The notes beneath the pieces were generated by a model. That model was not told where the DNA came from, did no database searches, and saw only the letters and a program-made list of their open reading frames with translations. A DNA stretch of 64,000 nucleotides, taken from positions 18,256,408-18,320,407 of the forward strand of contig CM076662.1 in assembly GCA_038496675.1 (NCBI GenBank). The letters run 5' to 3'. Shown here piece after piece: positions 1 through 13,100 of the stretch; within the stretch, counting starts at the first letter, position 1; the number at the start of each line of letters is the position of its first letter. The position numbers were made by a program, and so were the translations under genes. This stretch comes from Rachycentron canadum. Lineage: Eukaryota > Chordata > Actinopteri > Carangiformes > Rachycentridae.

Positions 1-717
1 ATAGGGGGTGATCATGTGGGTGATTAGAAATCTCTTTGTACATGAATTAACCACATGTCACCTTGTTTCTTTGTTTTGTTTCCCAAGGCGGCTTTCAGAC
101 AGGGGCTGTACTGTACTGAGTGGGATCTGTTGTCAGGTGAGGTGGACCAGCAGCGACCACATTATGAGCTCTCATTACGCTGAGACTCTTTTCAGAAAAA
201 GGAAGAGAAAATGTACAATTACCGGGGAGACCAGAGAATTTAATGAAGACATGAGGGAGGATTAGTTATAGTCCACAGTGGTTAGTGTGATGAGTATCTA
301 TACACAATGCATCATACCTGTGTAGAAGTTTCAGGGAAAAACTACTTCAAATCTGAAAAACAAGCATGGAAGAAATTAATGCTAATTTGTGGCTGAAAAG
401 ATTTTTAACTGAGAAGAAATATCAACAGCAGGTATCTATTAATGAATCTGTTTATCACCTGGGAGTGATTTTAAAATCTGATATATTCTTTTTTTTACTC
501 AGGCTACCAAAGGTTTTGGAGGGTGATCATTTTAAACCCCCTATATAACAGATTTCCTTGAAGTTTTCTCCAATTTAGTGCCCCTGATAGTGCTTTGGGC
601 ATCATGAGACACTAAAGGTCTCAGTTCTGGTTCAGAGAAACACATGCCCTTAGCTTGTCAAGGTGAGTCGAACCCATTAGACCTAGACTGAAAAAACTCT
701 GAGGAAGTTGACTTTAG

Positions 718-1195
718 GGCAACTGGACTTGGTTTTAAATTCTTGAGGACGATTCATCATCATCTGAGAGGCTTCTTCAGTTCTGACTGGCTGGTGGGGA
801 AACTATTGAGCCTTGATGGGGTCATTAACAAGGCAGTTGATACCACTTGCTTTGTTAGTGCTCCTGGTTGTTGTGACGACTGACGTCACCCGAGGTCAGG
901 TGTGAAAAATTGTTGTTGGAGACACATGGGGCCAAGTGTGGCTGGTTTAGTCTCCTGGGAAGGGATGAACAGAATTGAAGGTGGGGGATAGGTGGTATCT
1001 GATGCCTCCTCCTTGGATGAGGGATGGTTAGAGTTCACTCCTCTTTAAACCACCTATCCTCCTTATCCAAAATGTGGACACCATTGTCATTGAAAGAGTG
1101 TCCCTTGCCCTTTAGATGTTGGAAAACTGCTCAGTCTAGACCTGGTGAGTTGGCCCGTCCTGTGTTGAGCCATGTGTTTGTTTGTAGACTGAGAA
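718..1195 (-). mobile_element. Penelope-like retroelement remnant (GIY-YIG endonuclease C-terminal part)
   Basis: Read on the minus strand, this block contains, across frame shifts, MAQHR (about 1172), HLKGKGHSFNDNGVHILD then KEDRWFKEE (about 1125-1047), and NHPSSKEEASDTT (about 1030-992). I recognise these as the region after the GIY-YIG active site in fish Penelope-like elements. The downstream half resembles their 3' end. At least two frameshifts and a TGA after FKEE break the frame, and the reverse transcriptase is absent. The subfamily (Neptune or Poseidon type) is uncertain. Confidence 0.7.
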
Positions 1196-3159
1196 AACCT
1201 TTGCCTCCCAAAAAAATGCTAATCTCCATCATATCAGCAGTGGATTTACCACAGCAGGATTTATGAAATGTAATATAAATCAACAGGACAGTTAAAACCG
1301 TAACTGAAACCTCTGTAGAGATTCTCAAAGCAAATCTGAAAGCATGTTCACAGTGAGTCTCCCTTATTGTGAGCATGTTATTCATACATGTCCATGTATA
1401 CTGTTTATCTATTTGTGTGTGTGTGAGTGTTTGTGTGTACTACTATGTGCATAGTAAGTGTGACAGTTTTGGTGGTGTCTTATCTATACATCAGCAGGTG
1501 TGTGTGTATGTTTGTGTGCTTCTATAGGCCATTGGTTATGTGTACACATCTGCATAAGTGTGGGTTTGTATGTGCTTTTGCATATATTTACAGTGTGTAT
1601 ATACACAGCATGTAACTGAATGTGTGGAACGAATACAAAACATAGAGACAGAGACAGAGATGTGTTAATTTAACCAACTGGAGCAGCCAGACACATACAA
1701 CCAGCTGTTTGGCTACATGAACAAGCCATTCACATGAGTTAACTAGAAAGATGACAAGATAAAGCCAAACACCATCTCTCACTAAATGGTACCTTCAGAA
1801 GAGCTCCATCTGGTTTCCTCCGCAGGAGCCCACAAACACCCATTTAATCACCATTCAGCGCCGCTGGGAAGCTGCAGTTTGTAGACTATAATGCTGCTTG
1901 ATATTTACACCCATGCTCTGCTTCAGTGCTTCCCTAAACGACACACTAACAAGACCCACGGCCTGTCAGTGGATATGCTGCCTTCTGCAGTGGCCGAATG
2001 AGCCTCGTGTGATGAGGAGGACTTTTTCCCCCTAGAACCGTTTCTAATCTAATGCTGAAAACTGATCGTTTGATTGGAGCTTGTGGGTTCACACAACAGG
2101 TCAACAGTCACCTTACAGATGAAATTCAGTTTCTAAACTCACTTTTTACACTTGTTGGAACTTCTTATCAGAGAATTCATTAAAGGAGCTATTTGGTACA
2201 GAGCTGGCAAAACACTGCAAAGATAAATAAAGATAAATCTAAGTTATTTGTAAGTTTAACGCAGCAACATTAACAACTGTTTACTTACTTATCTAATGGA
2301 AATGTTTTGAGTTCAGCATCAAACCTACTCACCAAGAGCTGTGGGAGAGAGTTTCCCTCTTGTTTTGCTTCTATTTCTATCACTTATTTTATTTTTTAAA
2401 GTGATTTTTTTGGGTCGGGTCATCACTCCTATTCTTCCACTCATGTTAGCATGCTAACCACCTACTTAAGGTCTCATCACTTTCAGAAACCAAGTTGCTG
2501 GCATATTATAACCTTTTGTCTTGTAACCACAACGCTAACGCCGACTATGTTGCAGTAACAAAAACGTAATGGGAAAAACGTAATGATTGGATTTAAAAAA
2601 ACCCACTGAACCTCCTTAACTTGTTTGTAAATTATTTAATATTAAACAAACTAAACAGTTTAATAGATCCTTGTCTATACAAATCATGTAATTGTAATGT
2701 GGCTACAGCCAGACCAACCTGGACCAATGAGGTATAAAATCTTCATCTCATCGTGGAATATTAGGACTTCCTCCTTGTTCCTTGTAACACAACTAAAATG
2801 GGCAGATTATTAAAGTCAGCCTTTACTTGCACTGACCCACATAGACCCCAACCCATTCCCCAATCACCATGAAAGTCATTGAGTGCTCATTTAAAAGTTG
2901 ATAAATGTTAAGTGAGTTAAAATGTGATAAAGAGAATCAATCCCTCTAAAAGCCGTTGACTGCTGTGTCACCATGTGTGAAGGATATATTTCCATTAGGG
3001 GGCTCCAGCTTAGAGAAAAACACTGCTGCTACTGTAGTTGTCCTGCTGTCAGGGTAACATTTATATGAGCACCATTTATCATCTATTTTACTTGATTTGC
3101 TTATTCATACTGACATTGGTTTTTAAATGTGTTTTATGTGTCTTTTCTTGTCTGACAAA

Positions 3160-3345
3160 ACTGGGAGATAATACTTAATTGATCCCCAGGAAACGGGTCA
3201 AAACATCCACGGTGGTCACTGCCAGACAATTCTTACTCTTGCTCAAGGACACTTTAGTTTAGCTTGATACTTCACAACAAAAGGACTGACCCAATCTGCC
3301 AGTCAAAGGGCAGCATCCTCATTCAGAGTGCCACCGCCTTTCCAT
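3160..3345. repeat. Teleost interspersed repeat, LINE-tail-like
   Basis: The text AATACTTAATTGATCCCCAG followed by a CTTGCTCAAGGACACTTTAG block and then GGGCAGCATCC resembles a degraded interspersed repeat common in fish (LINE 3' region followed by the 'tcaaggacact' motif). Assignment is from memory and the boundaries are approximate. Confidence 0.4.
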
Positions 3346-5834
3346 CTCAGGAACACTGAGCATTGACTTGGCAATAGAAATGGAAAACAAGCATTTCACA
3401 GTTAAATAGCTGATCAGCAGGAGCAGCAGCTGAAACATACTGATTTAAGGCATTGTCAACATTAACGGAGTGAACTCAGGGTCAGCGCTGATATGAAATA
3501 TTACACACTAGATGAGATCAAACACTCAACCTGAATCTGCCATCACATCATATTTATAGCTCATATTTCCAAGTTTCCAAATAAAATCTGTAGTCCATAC
3601 CACTGTGCAGTCTATTGGTGGGTAAATGAAACACTACCCAAATCCCATAAGTCATTATCTTTGATAGAAAGGTCCCTAGAAACTCCTAATAGAGCCACTG
3701 CAGGCTGCATTTTTTCCCCCAAGAACCCGAATGGAGAAATTGGTTTTTTAGAAGTTACACATCTACTGTAGGTTTTGTCTGTTATAGTAAAACTCTATTA
3801 GTGACTCATTTTCTTCTTATGTCTTTAGGGGGTATAATTTAACATTAGACTGAAAAACATCAGTATGTATGTTTTATGCAGTATATACTCTGTGCATGTT
3901 TTGGTTTCTAGATTTTGTTTGGTCAAAATTGTACCAAAGAAGTCATTCAGGTTTTGTTTAATATTCTGCAGTGATAGCGGTTCCTCTATTCGTGCTCTGC
4001 AGAGGGTGTGAATTATTGCTTCAGACTTGGGCCAGGCAATTAACCGCTGACATATCAGAACTGACATTTTGGACCTCTCACAGACTTAATCTTGCTTAGT
4101 GTCGGTTAATATTTTGCTGCCTCATGTTCAGTCACATACCTCTGCCCTGTTCAAATAACACTGTGCATCAAAGCTACTCCCACACTAATGCTTTTTTGTT
4201 TTGTTCTTAAGTTCATGAGTTTCAAGCCTTGTAAAACAGAGACTTTTGGAAACACTGCTGTTTAAGTTTGAAATATTTTTATAAATATAATAAACCTAAA
4301 ATCTAACAGTGGTGAATGCAACATGGATAGAGACCAAAAGTACCACCAAGAATTTCCCAAAGTGCTTAATTTATTAAGTGTGATCAAGGTAAAATAATCA
4401 AGATATTGGTTTGAAGTTAGCTCCAGTTCGGACTCTTTGGGGCCAGCTCTAAAATAAGTTGGCTATGTGTTTTGACAGTCTGGTAATTAGGATATTTTGC
4501 CATCTTACAACAGAATCCAATTCAACTATTAAAGTTTCATTTTTTCTCAAAATACAGATTTTACTATAGTGAGTTTGGATTCTCTTCCTCAGTTTAATTA
4601 GATACATTCAGAAATCTACTGATGTGATGATAGCAGCTTGAAAAATAATATTGAAGGGTTGCAGCCAGTTGACTTGATATTATTAATATGCAAATTAGCT
4701 TGTGACATTTTTAGGCAACTTTTCGAGCAGGCTATAACTACTTTCACTTGAAATTAGTTGGCAACACAACTAATGTTAAATGTAGTTAAGGGGCAGATGG
4801 CTCAATCTGCCGGCAGTGGTGCTCTCCAGTCATTTGACACTGTCTCTTAACAAACTTCAACTCTCAAATGTCAGTCAGCAGCTGCCATTGAAAACACCCA
4901 CCCAGAGGCATGCGGCATTGATAGATACTTTATAAAAAGTATGCACAGTCGCTGTCATGATGATTCAAATTTCATCACACTAAAATTCAAATTTCAGTTC
5001 AGACTCTCAAAATTCAGCCGCCTGATGTGAAACAAATGCAAAAGTTTTTGTATAATTTCATCCTTATTAGTCTAACTTTTCATTAGCTACATTTGGGCCA
5101 AAACTTTGAACTTGTACAACAGTTTAAATATTCATAACTTGTCTAAGTCTAAAAGTCCTGACTGTGACCTCCAGACACTGTGCAGCCTCTCATATCAAAT
5201 ACATCAAACCCTTGCAACGAGACAGAAACCACTGAGCAACCAACACTACCATCCTTAGATCTCATGCTACTGGAGGTGAAACCAGAAAGATAACAGCTTC
5301 GGTGTGCGGTGTGCAAACAAGTAATTTACATACTGGGCTAGTGATAGGTGCCTTTTGAATAGCTCCCTGTTAGTCAGACAGATAAGAACTTTTGCTGCGT
5401 CTACATCACAAAATAACAACAGTGACTGATGCTTTTGTCTGGCTGCCAAAAGGAAAACATCACGTGTTCCGACATGGGGATGGATCCAATCACGTGATCA
5501 CGACACAAATTGCTCCTCATGCTGTCGAACAAAGTACTGGTCTAAACGACACGCTAGTGGTGACTGTCAACACGTACAGTGAAATTGTAGCGGGTAAGAA
5601 AGGTTGATGTTGTCGTCTAGTTTAAATTTGCATGTCAACAAAAACAAACTCAGACTGAATTCTTCATGTTTGAAGCGCTCACTGATGTGATGATAGGTTT
5701 GTCACTGTTACAGAATTAATTCAAAACTCTTTTTGTGTATGAAAACAACTCTATGGCAGAGACTCCCCATCTCGAATGGCTGGTGGTACATAGCACCTGG
5801 AACAAGTACGACAGTGCCCTCAGAGGTAACTCAC

Positions 5835-5948
5835 CTGGTCCTCAAAGGACAAGGCCTGTCCGACGTCTCGAGGGAACCCATCTATAACGATACCATTAGC
5901 ATCTGGGATTTTCATGATCTTCTGCTTAATTTCGGTTATTGTGGTCTC
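5835..5948 (-). CDS. ak5: AK5 coding exon 5 (DGFPRD signature)
   Basis: The acceptor CATTTTCCAG precedes GAG ACC ACA, and the donor is GTGAGT after GAC CAG. The 38 codons read ETTITEIKQKIMKIP, then a short turn, then GIVIDGFPRDVGQALSFEDQ. DGFPRD is the adenylate kinase signature, with the Arg that contacts AMP phosphate. This is the last AK5 exon found in the window; the next should start near ICTPDLVV-like sequence outside it. Confidence 0.95.
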
Positions 5949-7093
5949 CTGGAAAATGAGAAAAGAAAACAGCAACATGGTTCAAGATTATCATCACTTG
6001 GTGCCTCAGCTTGTGTGTAAATGTTCAAAGGTGCTTGACAACACACTATTACCGTATCTGAAGGGAGTACAGGATTTTTTGATCAATACAGATAAGTCAA
6101 CTATTAACCAGGTCCTTGGATTTCTAGCGTTCCCATCCCACATTTGACTTTGTCACATTTAAAATAAAATAAAAAACAAAACAAAACAAAACAAAGTTTA
6201 TAGTTGTAATTATAATTTGCTTTTCCATCAAGGGGATTTGTTTTGTTGATGCTGTTGCAACACCAGTGTAGATTTATCAAGGTTGTAGATTAGTTAAAAC
6301 CCCTTGAAAATTATCATTGAGTAACTAATTTAGAGTTATAAATAAAGTGAGTGGAGAACAGCACATTGGAGAATTATGCAACATAATTTGTCTGTTTATC
6401 CAATTGTACTTTATTATTCCTCAATGCAACAGAACAATGCACTTGAGGGCAGAGAGTGACAGCATCTTTCAGCATTGCTCACGTCCTCGTGGCTGGAGGA
6501 GGTCAACATGTTCAAATGGATTTCTGCAGGTCGAATGCATCATGCGATACGGCGGCGATACATGAGCAATGGCCTGATCTATAAATAACATCTGTGGCCA
6601 ACGCTGACAAACACAGATGTTTAATTTGCCCCCAACCACAGAATATGAGCAGTAGCCTGGCAGACTCCGCATGAGTTTAGAGAATATATTTTAGAATATA
6701 TGAATTTTTGCGTGTATGATAAAATGAGGAAAGCTAATCTATGAAAAAACACTCATCATGACTTCACAACTTCACCAGGTCAGATAATCATCTTTGACAA
6801 TCAAACGAGACAATCTGTCTATAACAGTACACCAGTTATTATACAGCTGCAGAGAATCATCATTAAAGATCTATCCATTATTCTCATACATGTATTCCTT
6901 ATATATTCCCTTCGTAAGGTTACACAATTGTATTAATTGCGCCAGTAAACTGTGTCACATTGCGTTATGGACATGATACATAAGCATACATACAGCATAC
7001 TGTACATACTGTACATTTTACACTTAGAATAGGGAGGCATAAACAAAATGGCAGAAAGAAAATATAATGCACACTATCGCCAATAGGGAATGA

Positions 7094-7153
<60 letters not shown>

Positions 7154-10100
7154 NACACACACACAAACGTGTGTGGCTTAACCCTTGTATAGAGTTATGA
7201 CTAACAATTACATTCATTGTTAGTTATTCAGTTTTCTTGATTCATCAAATGTACCAAAAGTTTACACAGAACACGGTGATGTGTCTTGTTTTGTTCAACC
7301 AACAGTTCAGTGAAGAAATTCAGTGACCTAGTCTCTGAATTGGTTAGTGAATAAGTCCCTAATTCAGTGTAATGAACAGCATCAATTAAGAATCTGGAAC
7401 TAGCATAATCGCTCATTTATTTAATTTAATAATGTATCAGTCAACCAATTAACGAATTGACTAATCCAGCTCTCGTTCTCCAAAAATGCCCTGCGAGTAA
7501 GAGTAAACGGACCTTAAAGGGGCTATGCAGGTTTTCTCAACTGTCAAATGTGGTTTGGAAAGTGACAAGATGGGCTGTGTTTTTGCTTAAGGCAGCTCAG
7601 GGTGAATAAAGGAATGAAGTTTAAAGCTGAACTTGCAATGTTTCTTCTAAACACACACACATTTATATATGTATATATATATATGTATGTATGTATATAC
7701 ACACACACACACACATATATATGTATGTATGTATGTATATATGTATGTATGTATGTATATATAGGCATTGGATTCTGAAGATTTTTTCCATAGTCCAAGT
7801 AAAAGTGCTGCTCAGTTGTTAATTTTAGACCAGACTATCGAACATCAAAAAGCCTCTTATGAGAAGACCTGTGGGATTTCCAAGAGAACACAGGGTCAGA
7901 AATATACTGAGTCACATGACCTGCAGTGAGTTACAGACAAACAGCGAGAACTTCAAATTGATTTGGTAGATGAGGGTCAGTACAGTGATGCTGTATGCTT
8001 GTTGCATTTTGAATCATTCGCAGAGCTGCGATCGACTCACAGACGGGCGCAGTTACATACTCTACAAGAGGAAATGCATGACTTTGTTCTCCACGATTGT
8101 TTGCTCTCTTGTCAAGAGTTGGATGGAAAGATTGATGCCACTCTCATATCTGTCTGTTAAATATAAACCCTGAGCCAGTAGCTGGTTACTTTAGCAACAA
8201 AACATGGAAAAAGGGAGAAACAACTAGCTCGGCTCAATCCAAAGGCAAAAACACTGTCTACCTTCACCTCTCATGTTCTTAAATCAATATGTTATTATTA
8301 TATTTTATTTTTATTGTGTTTGATGAATCAAAAATCAAAGTATAAAAAAGACAAGCTGTGGTTTTATAGGTGGTTTTGTACCAAACTTTCTTTACAGGTC
8401 ATGTTACATTCTTCTGGGTCTTGATAGTCTTTATGCTAAGATAACCATCTCTCCGAGAGACACAAGAGTGGTGTCTGTCGGAGGGTGGCAAGAAAGTGAG
8501 AAGCTTATTTCTCGAAATGTCAAACTAGTACTTTAATTTGCAATGAAAAAACTAAAATCTCAAAGTAATAAACAACTATCCCCCATCCAAAGACAAGCTG
8601 TGAATCAGGAATATGTCTCATAAAACAATATTTACGCCAGCCAGTCTATCATCAGGGCCATATTTTTGCCCCTTCCTCTCACCATTACATACAAAATTAT
8701 TAAGAAACCAAATTCTAATCTGCTTTGCTAAACTAATCATGGCAGGAAATTAAATGCCTAACAGCCACAAGTCAATTTATCATATCTAATATGTCTTCAG
8801 CTTGGCCTATTTTGCTGTTTATCTCACTTGTTCCTGGTGAACAGCCAGAAGGGAGATACAGTGCTGTGCCAGACATGGAATGAAGGGATGATAGATGATA
8901 AGGTAGCCAGCTATTGGAGATAAATCATGGGGGGACACAAGCTTAGAACAGCCAGTTGTGAAGCAGAAGGGGGCACAGGGTCCGTGTTACAGCCTTGAAC
9001 CTCACCAGTGGCGCCTGTGTTGACACCAAAGACACTCTACTGAACAATGCCCAGTCTCTTATTAAACTGGGTATCTTCAGGATTGGGCCTTTGTTTTGGC
9101 ATGTTTATTCCTGTTGTCCTCTGAAGTACATTTTTAAAGTACTCTACAAATTAAGTTGATGGCCGCTCTAGTTTCAGTTCATTTCAGTAGACTGAGAAAA
9201 TGAACTTTTATAGAGTTGAAATTTGCTGTAGATAATTCCAGACATCCATCACATCAAATCGAAAACATTTCATTGTTTTCTGAGCTATCGCATGTGTTGC
9301 ATGTAATATTTAGAAAACTATTTACTTGTCCTCAAACTTCTATCTGTTGAGAGAGAGAGAAAATGTGCATGCAAGAAATTAAGCCTGAAAGATAAATGAT
9401 AACTTAAGGTTATTTTACAATTTTTTTTCCATAATGTTTGGCCCTGTCCCATGGCCTTCCTCATCTTACTGAACCTCCTTAGGTGTCATCACTTACATAT
9501 GGACGTTATCTACAAATCCTTGTGATGACACCAAAAAAAACCTGGCCTTGGGTTTTTAGTCTATCACCACTGATCATGTCTTAATTCCAACTGCATTGTG
9601 ATGTGATGACCAAATCAGATGGTCTTGAGTGATCAAGTTTCAAGTCTCTGCAAGTTGCTTTTTTATACCAAAATGGATGCTTTTATCCGAGCTACTTTAC
9701 AGCATGCCTTTTTTTTCATCCATTTCCTAACACACCGATGACAAGGAGCCATCATGCAAGGTGCTGACCTGACTACCAGGAGGAATAAAAGGGAGGGGGG
9801 CACTTGAACTTGGCATCAATGTGTAGTATATATAGTAGTTAATGGTTTTAAACATAATTTTCTAATAATCATTATTATTCTTTGGTTCTTTGCCAATGGT
9901 TATATACAACTACATATTTTAATTAAATTGTATCGTATCTTAATTTCATACACACTGAAGTGGAAAGTGTGAGACCTCCACATGTGTTTTCTATATCTAT
10001 GTCCATAAGTGTTTGAAAGAGTGGAGCACAAACAACCAGCGGTGGTCTGTCCCCATTTTCTTCTCAGGCAGATTAATCATGTTGCAAAGAAGGATGCTAA

Positions 10101-13100
10101 TAAGACAAAGCAGGATCCCTCTCTCCAGTGCACTTGTGATATGGATGCTGCTAATTAGTCCCCTGTTACATGCACGCTGCGATAATGACCTGCGAGTGAC
10201 TGGACACACATGGCGTTCATCCATCCTCACATTTTCCCTTCCTTCACAGACATGCTACCATCTTCCCGTGTCCCCTCTCTCCTTCTCTGTTTCTCTGCTA
10301 CCTGTGGTGCAAGCTCTCCATTGGTGATGATTTTAGCGATCAGGCTCCACTTTCTGTTGCTGGTGGCGTTGTGGATCATCTTCTTCCTCAGCAGCTCGCC
10401 CACGGACACATACTGGAAGCTGTAGCGCTCAGCGATCTTCAGGCACTGTGTTCCTTTGCCACTGCCAGGGCCACCTAGGCACAGAGGGAGAGCTGTTGAT
10501 GTTTCGGGAGCGATTTTGTGTGTGTGTGTGTATGTGTGTGTGTGTGAAACATTATGTGTATGTGTGTGTGTGTGAAACATTATGTGTGTGAGTGTGCTTG
10601 CGTAGGCACATGTGTGTATTAGTGAGAGAATCCTTGTCTATGTGAGACTTTGTGTGTGTGTGTGTGTGTGTGTGCGTGACTATGCTCACGTCTGCACATG
10701 TGTGAGAGCGTGTTTGTGACTGTTTGTTTGTGTGTGTGTGTGTGTGGGTGTCCTCTTTTTTCTTTATATTTTAGCGGGAAAAGGGACGTGCAGGGGAGTG
10801 ATGACAAGTCCTCTTAGTGCCTGTTTTACCGTCTTACCATCTCAGTACAACACAGTTAAAATGAATTTTAATTCTTTCAAATCTAAAACTTTTAAAAATC
10901 TGAATATATAAAGTTCATATTTTGAAATTAAATTGGCTCCAGGGAACCCAATTATAAAAAATAATATTTTAACAGAATAAGCTAGGCTTGCTATGTGGGC
11001 CGATTGTTTTGTGAAAGACCTTTATAAATGCCTGTAAAAGCCTGTCTGACAACCTCAACGCTGCTTTGCTGATAGACAACTGCACTGAATTTCATTCCAC
11101 GATTTCAGAGATGCTACAGTTACCATAGAAATGTCAACCGCTCCAAAATCGCTTCTGGTCGGCAGCCAGTTCAGAGTGAAATTAGTCGAAGAACAAGCTG
11201 TGTCATTGGTAATTTATTCCATCATGGTGTTACTCTCAGAAATGATTTTTTGGGTACGAGGAGAGGAGTGTGCATCCAAGTGAAGAAAATCATTACAAAT
11301 CCGTGATTGTTAATATATAATTTGGTTGGATTTAAATGGGATCATCCATTTCTGAATCTGACAAGATTCACCAAAGTGACTGTGATGAGTTGCTACAAGG
11401 TATACAAGTGGTGCCTGTATCCTGCAGGTATCCAGACCAGTGTGTGGCCTTACAACTGGGATTAATAATCAGGATTTACAGTTAGGCATGTTTGAACAAA
11501 GTGGTTGTCAGAGATTGAGTGGGAAGAGGTTGTGCCATTGTTTGATTCTTCTTGAAACAGGCAGTCTGTCAGTCACGTCCTCTTCATACAGCAGCGATGT
11601 ATTGAGCAAAATTTGCACTTTATCTTATATCTTAGTGTTTTGTAATGCCTGGCTCAGTCCCCTCCCAACCTCCTCCTGACCACACTTGTCTTTGTCAGTC
11701 TGTCTCTCTCTCTCTCTGTGCGAACCTGGCAGACACAACATTCGCCATGATCCTCCAAAGAGATGACAGCTGCTGCCGTCCTGTTCTCCCTTTTAAATGG
11801 GGCACAATGTGCTCACAAAGACAAGATAGGAAGTGGCTTTGTGCTGCGAGGACAAATAACTATCATCCACAGCATAGACAGCGTAAACATCCCAGGTACA
11901 CACCAAAAGAAAAACATGCTGAAGGTTGTCAGAAGGTTTTTTGAAAGACTTTAACAGACACTGAAATCCTCTTCTTTCCTTATGTAAAAACCTAAATAAA
12001 CTATTTTAAATCAGGTTTATAAATAGCTGTCCATTTTCGGCCCTACTCAACCAGTGTCATTACTCTTTCTGTGCAGCTGCCGTGCTTAATTTGTAAGATT
12101 AATGAATGTATTTGACAGGTTAATGCAGGCCCATCAAGGAAATCAGATTAGAGGAGCGTGAGTGTCTAACACAGTGAGTGACATGCAACAAGATCTCCCC
12201 CGCTGATACTAACAGAGAGAGGTGGGGCTACGTTCAAAATACCAGGAAAAACATACTGCTACACACACGCACACAGTCCTCAAGTCGTAGATTCCCATCC
12301 AGGCCATCTATTTTTAGATCATGAGTGAAGCAAATATAAACATCTCATTTGTGTTTTTGTTGATCTTTCTATACACACGGCTAAAACTCTTATCAGAAGC
12401 TATAAAGAGACACTGGATGCTTTTTTTTTTTTTTTTTTTTTTTGGCTATGTTTATACACAAATGAATCTTCACTGCTGCATCTTATCTAATGGAAACATG
12501 ACTCAGGAGAAACCCAGATCAAATCAGACACATCAGTACAGACAGACAGTAAAGGGATTGTTACGTTTCCTCAGACTGGTGTTGTGTAAGAGCACATGTT
12601 CTTGTAGTTTTGGTGTTTGTGTTTTTGTGTGTTGTGTTGGTCCTTTACCGATGACGAGGATGACTTTGGGCCGTGGTCTTGATGGATCAAACACCTCGTA
12701 CTCCTCTATGAGCTCTGCCGTCTCCGACAGGTCTGAGTCGCTCTCGATGGAGAACTGACTGATGGGAGGGAGTCGGTCGTAGCGTCTGTAGGGAAAATTG
12801 GGACTGTCGGGCAACACTGTCGCGCACACAGACACACACATAAAAAGGTAGAAATGAGGGCAAGCTGCTGTAATTCTGTGCTGTCAGTCAATTTATAGGT
12901 GTAGCTGTCACATTATTTCAATTGGTGTCAATCAAAAAATGCCAGTTTTAACCATCAGAAAGTAAAACTGACTTAAATGACAGAAACAGTGAAAGATGGC
13001 TCAGCCAGGTTGACAATTACACAGCTGTCTCTAATGATGTGTTGATATATATTGAACACATTCACCAAAGACAGACATCACTGCTGCATGACATTAGAAA

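Larger units (their letters stand above)
1..5834. other. AK5 intron 5 (partial)
   Basis: No coding exon of AK5 or any other gene was found. The stretch holds the Penelope-like remnant at 718-1195, TG-rich low complexity near 1412-1600, a perfect 14-base palindrome GTTAGCATGCTAAC at 2445-2458, a LINE-tail-like block at 3160-3345, and paired E-boxes near 5461-5498. The remainder is unremarkable AT-rich intron. Confidence 0.6.
5949..10301. other. AK5 intron 4
   Basis: This 4.35-kb intron holds microsatellites at 7097-7165 and 7648-7763, a MITE copy at about 8075-8533 and a repeat fragment at about 9676-9800. An A-rich run with AAAAC units lies at 6160-6196. No exon or RNA gene was seen. Confidence 0.6.

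Noticed and set aside
1..5834. Further AK5 exons (second half of kinase domain 1, kinase domain 2)
   Set aside because: Searched by eye on the minus strand for the expected GRPDDN, GGPGSGKG and DGYPRE segments and found none.
5733..6020. 95-codon plus-strand open frame
   Set aside because: Antisense shadow of AK5 exon 5, whose minus-strand reading is clearly coding.
7097..7165. CRISPR-like or satellite array
   Set aside because: Plain dinucleotide microsatellite without spacers, in a vertebrate intron.
12321..12758. 145-codon plus-strand open frame
   Set aside because: It runs through a poly(T) tract and then antisense through AK5 exon 3, so it is a shadow of that exon.
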